From contig NC_090131.1 of assembly GCF_040581485.1 (NCBI RefSeq), positions 20,720,532 through 20,784,531 of the forward strand: a stretch of 64,000 bases of DNA, in the 5' to 3' direction. The notes beneath the pieces were generated by a model. The model saw nothing but the letters and a program-made list of their open reading frames with translations, made no database searches and was not told the DNA's origin. The first letter of the stretch is position 1. The number at the start of each line of letters is the position of its first letter. This DNA comes from Linepithema humile (lineage: Eukaryota; Arthropoda; Insecta; Hymenoptera; Formicidae). Positions 63,401 to 64,000 of this stretch are shown here, one piece after another. Both the position numbers and the translations under genes were made by a program.

Positions 63401-64000
63401 ATTGAAGTGGCTATTCTAAATGATAAAGTAAAGATCAATCACTACACAAATGCCGCGAGTTATCATCTGTTGCTGCATTTGTTTCTGGCGTAAATTATTT
63501 AATCGCAAGCTCATTAATATTGTCTGTTTACGATATTCAGAATTGCAGTCAAAAAGGAAAGGTAACGTTTTCAGATACGCACTCGAGCAATCACATTATT
63601 ATTGTTTGTATATGTGCTCTAATTACTGGAACTTTATTGGATTGCGCTACCGCCTCTTGATAGTGAGGTCTGTGCTTCCGCACTGCATTCTCGGACGCAA
63701 ACAATTGCGACTATATATATTCGATTACATTTGACTATACGCAGTCATCGCGGAAGACTTACGTCATAAAATAAAAAATTGTTCAAGAGAAAGCTATAAG
63801 AAACAAAACAAGATCTCAGTACATTAACTTTAAATAATTAAATTTTTTATATAAATCTAGCTTTATTAACATTCTTTATACTTATAGAACGTATAATTTT
63901 TGTGTTATACATAATGATAAACTTTAAATTCTTCAATTTTCGTCATGTGTAATATTTTTTTTACGTAATCGAAAACGTATCAATCACGGAGTTATTAACG
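60437..64000. other. No gene recognised
   Basis: Alternating AT-rich and mixed sections. Plus frames at 61302-61706 (134 codons), 62485-62808 and 63134-63493 have no domain, signal peptide or convincing splice borders. CpG-rich patches lie at 62020-62190 and 62690-62900. A lone minus-strand donor-like GAC|GTAAGT lies near 63772. Confidence 0.4.
62386..62437 (+). repeat. 26-bp AT-rich tandem repeat, two copies
   Basis: AATATATATTAATATATACAACG with a TAT prefix is repeated head to tail with one difference. Confidence 0.6.

Overview
The window is AT-rich eukaryotic DNA with spliced genes, short GT-AG introns, CpG-containing promoter-like islands and scattered MITE and fold-back repeats. It looks like an insect genome. 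The two genes I can resolve encode insect-type SLC16 proteins, and the sequence texture would suit a hymenopteran such as an ant, but that last step is inference.

The certain content is two SLC16 (monocarboxylate-transporter-like, major facilitator superfamily) genes on the minus strand. Gene A spans 26328-35554 (11 coding exons, 673 aa). Gene B spans 52165-56368 (11 coding exons in my model, 806 aa). Every exon join keeps the reading frame. They are probably an old tandem duplication: the first part of the fold and some splice sites are shared, but several introns have moved and the cytoplasmic loops have diverged. In my by-eye alignment to mammalian MCT1, both lack the TM1 lysine and the TM8 aspartate needed for proton-coupled lactate transport and keep only the TM8 arginine. 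Their substrate is therefore open.

The left part (1-26 kb) is mostly non-coding. It has a glycine-rich first coding exon with a strong donor (5994-6521, minus), a short candidate first coding exon (19162-19243, minus) and GC-rich promoter or 5'-exon islands at about 12.0-12.8 and 20.9-21.75 kb. These may be start sites of one or more large genes continuing beyond the left edge. Old repeats lie at 2.7-3.9 kb, and a 647-bp hairpin MITE lies at 24534-25180.

Between genes A and B (35.6-52.1 kb) sits the most striking object, a 2171-bp fold-back transposable element (44375-46545). It has a 9-bp target duplication, two 1042-bp inverted arms of exactly equal length and an 87-bp loop. Each arm carries five ~164-bp units of two alternating types, and a 6-base motif recurs 44 times with orientation fixed by arm. 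GC-rich islands at 41.7-42.4, 46.6-47.15 and 47.8-48.6 kb look like promoters or untranslated first exons; the last could serve gene A.

Right of gene B (56.4-64 kb) I see a palindromic repeat cluster (57.0-57.5 kb), a GAGA-rich island (59.35-60.1 kb) and no recognisable protein-coding gene. No RNA gene or CRISPR array was found. All similarity statements come from reading the sequence, not from a search.
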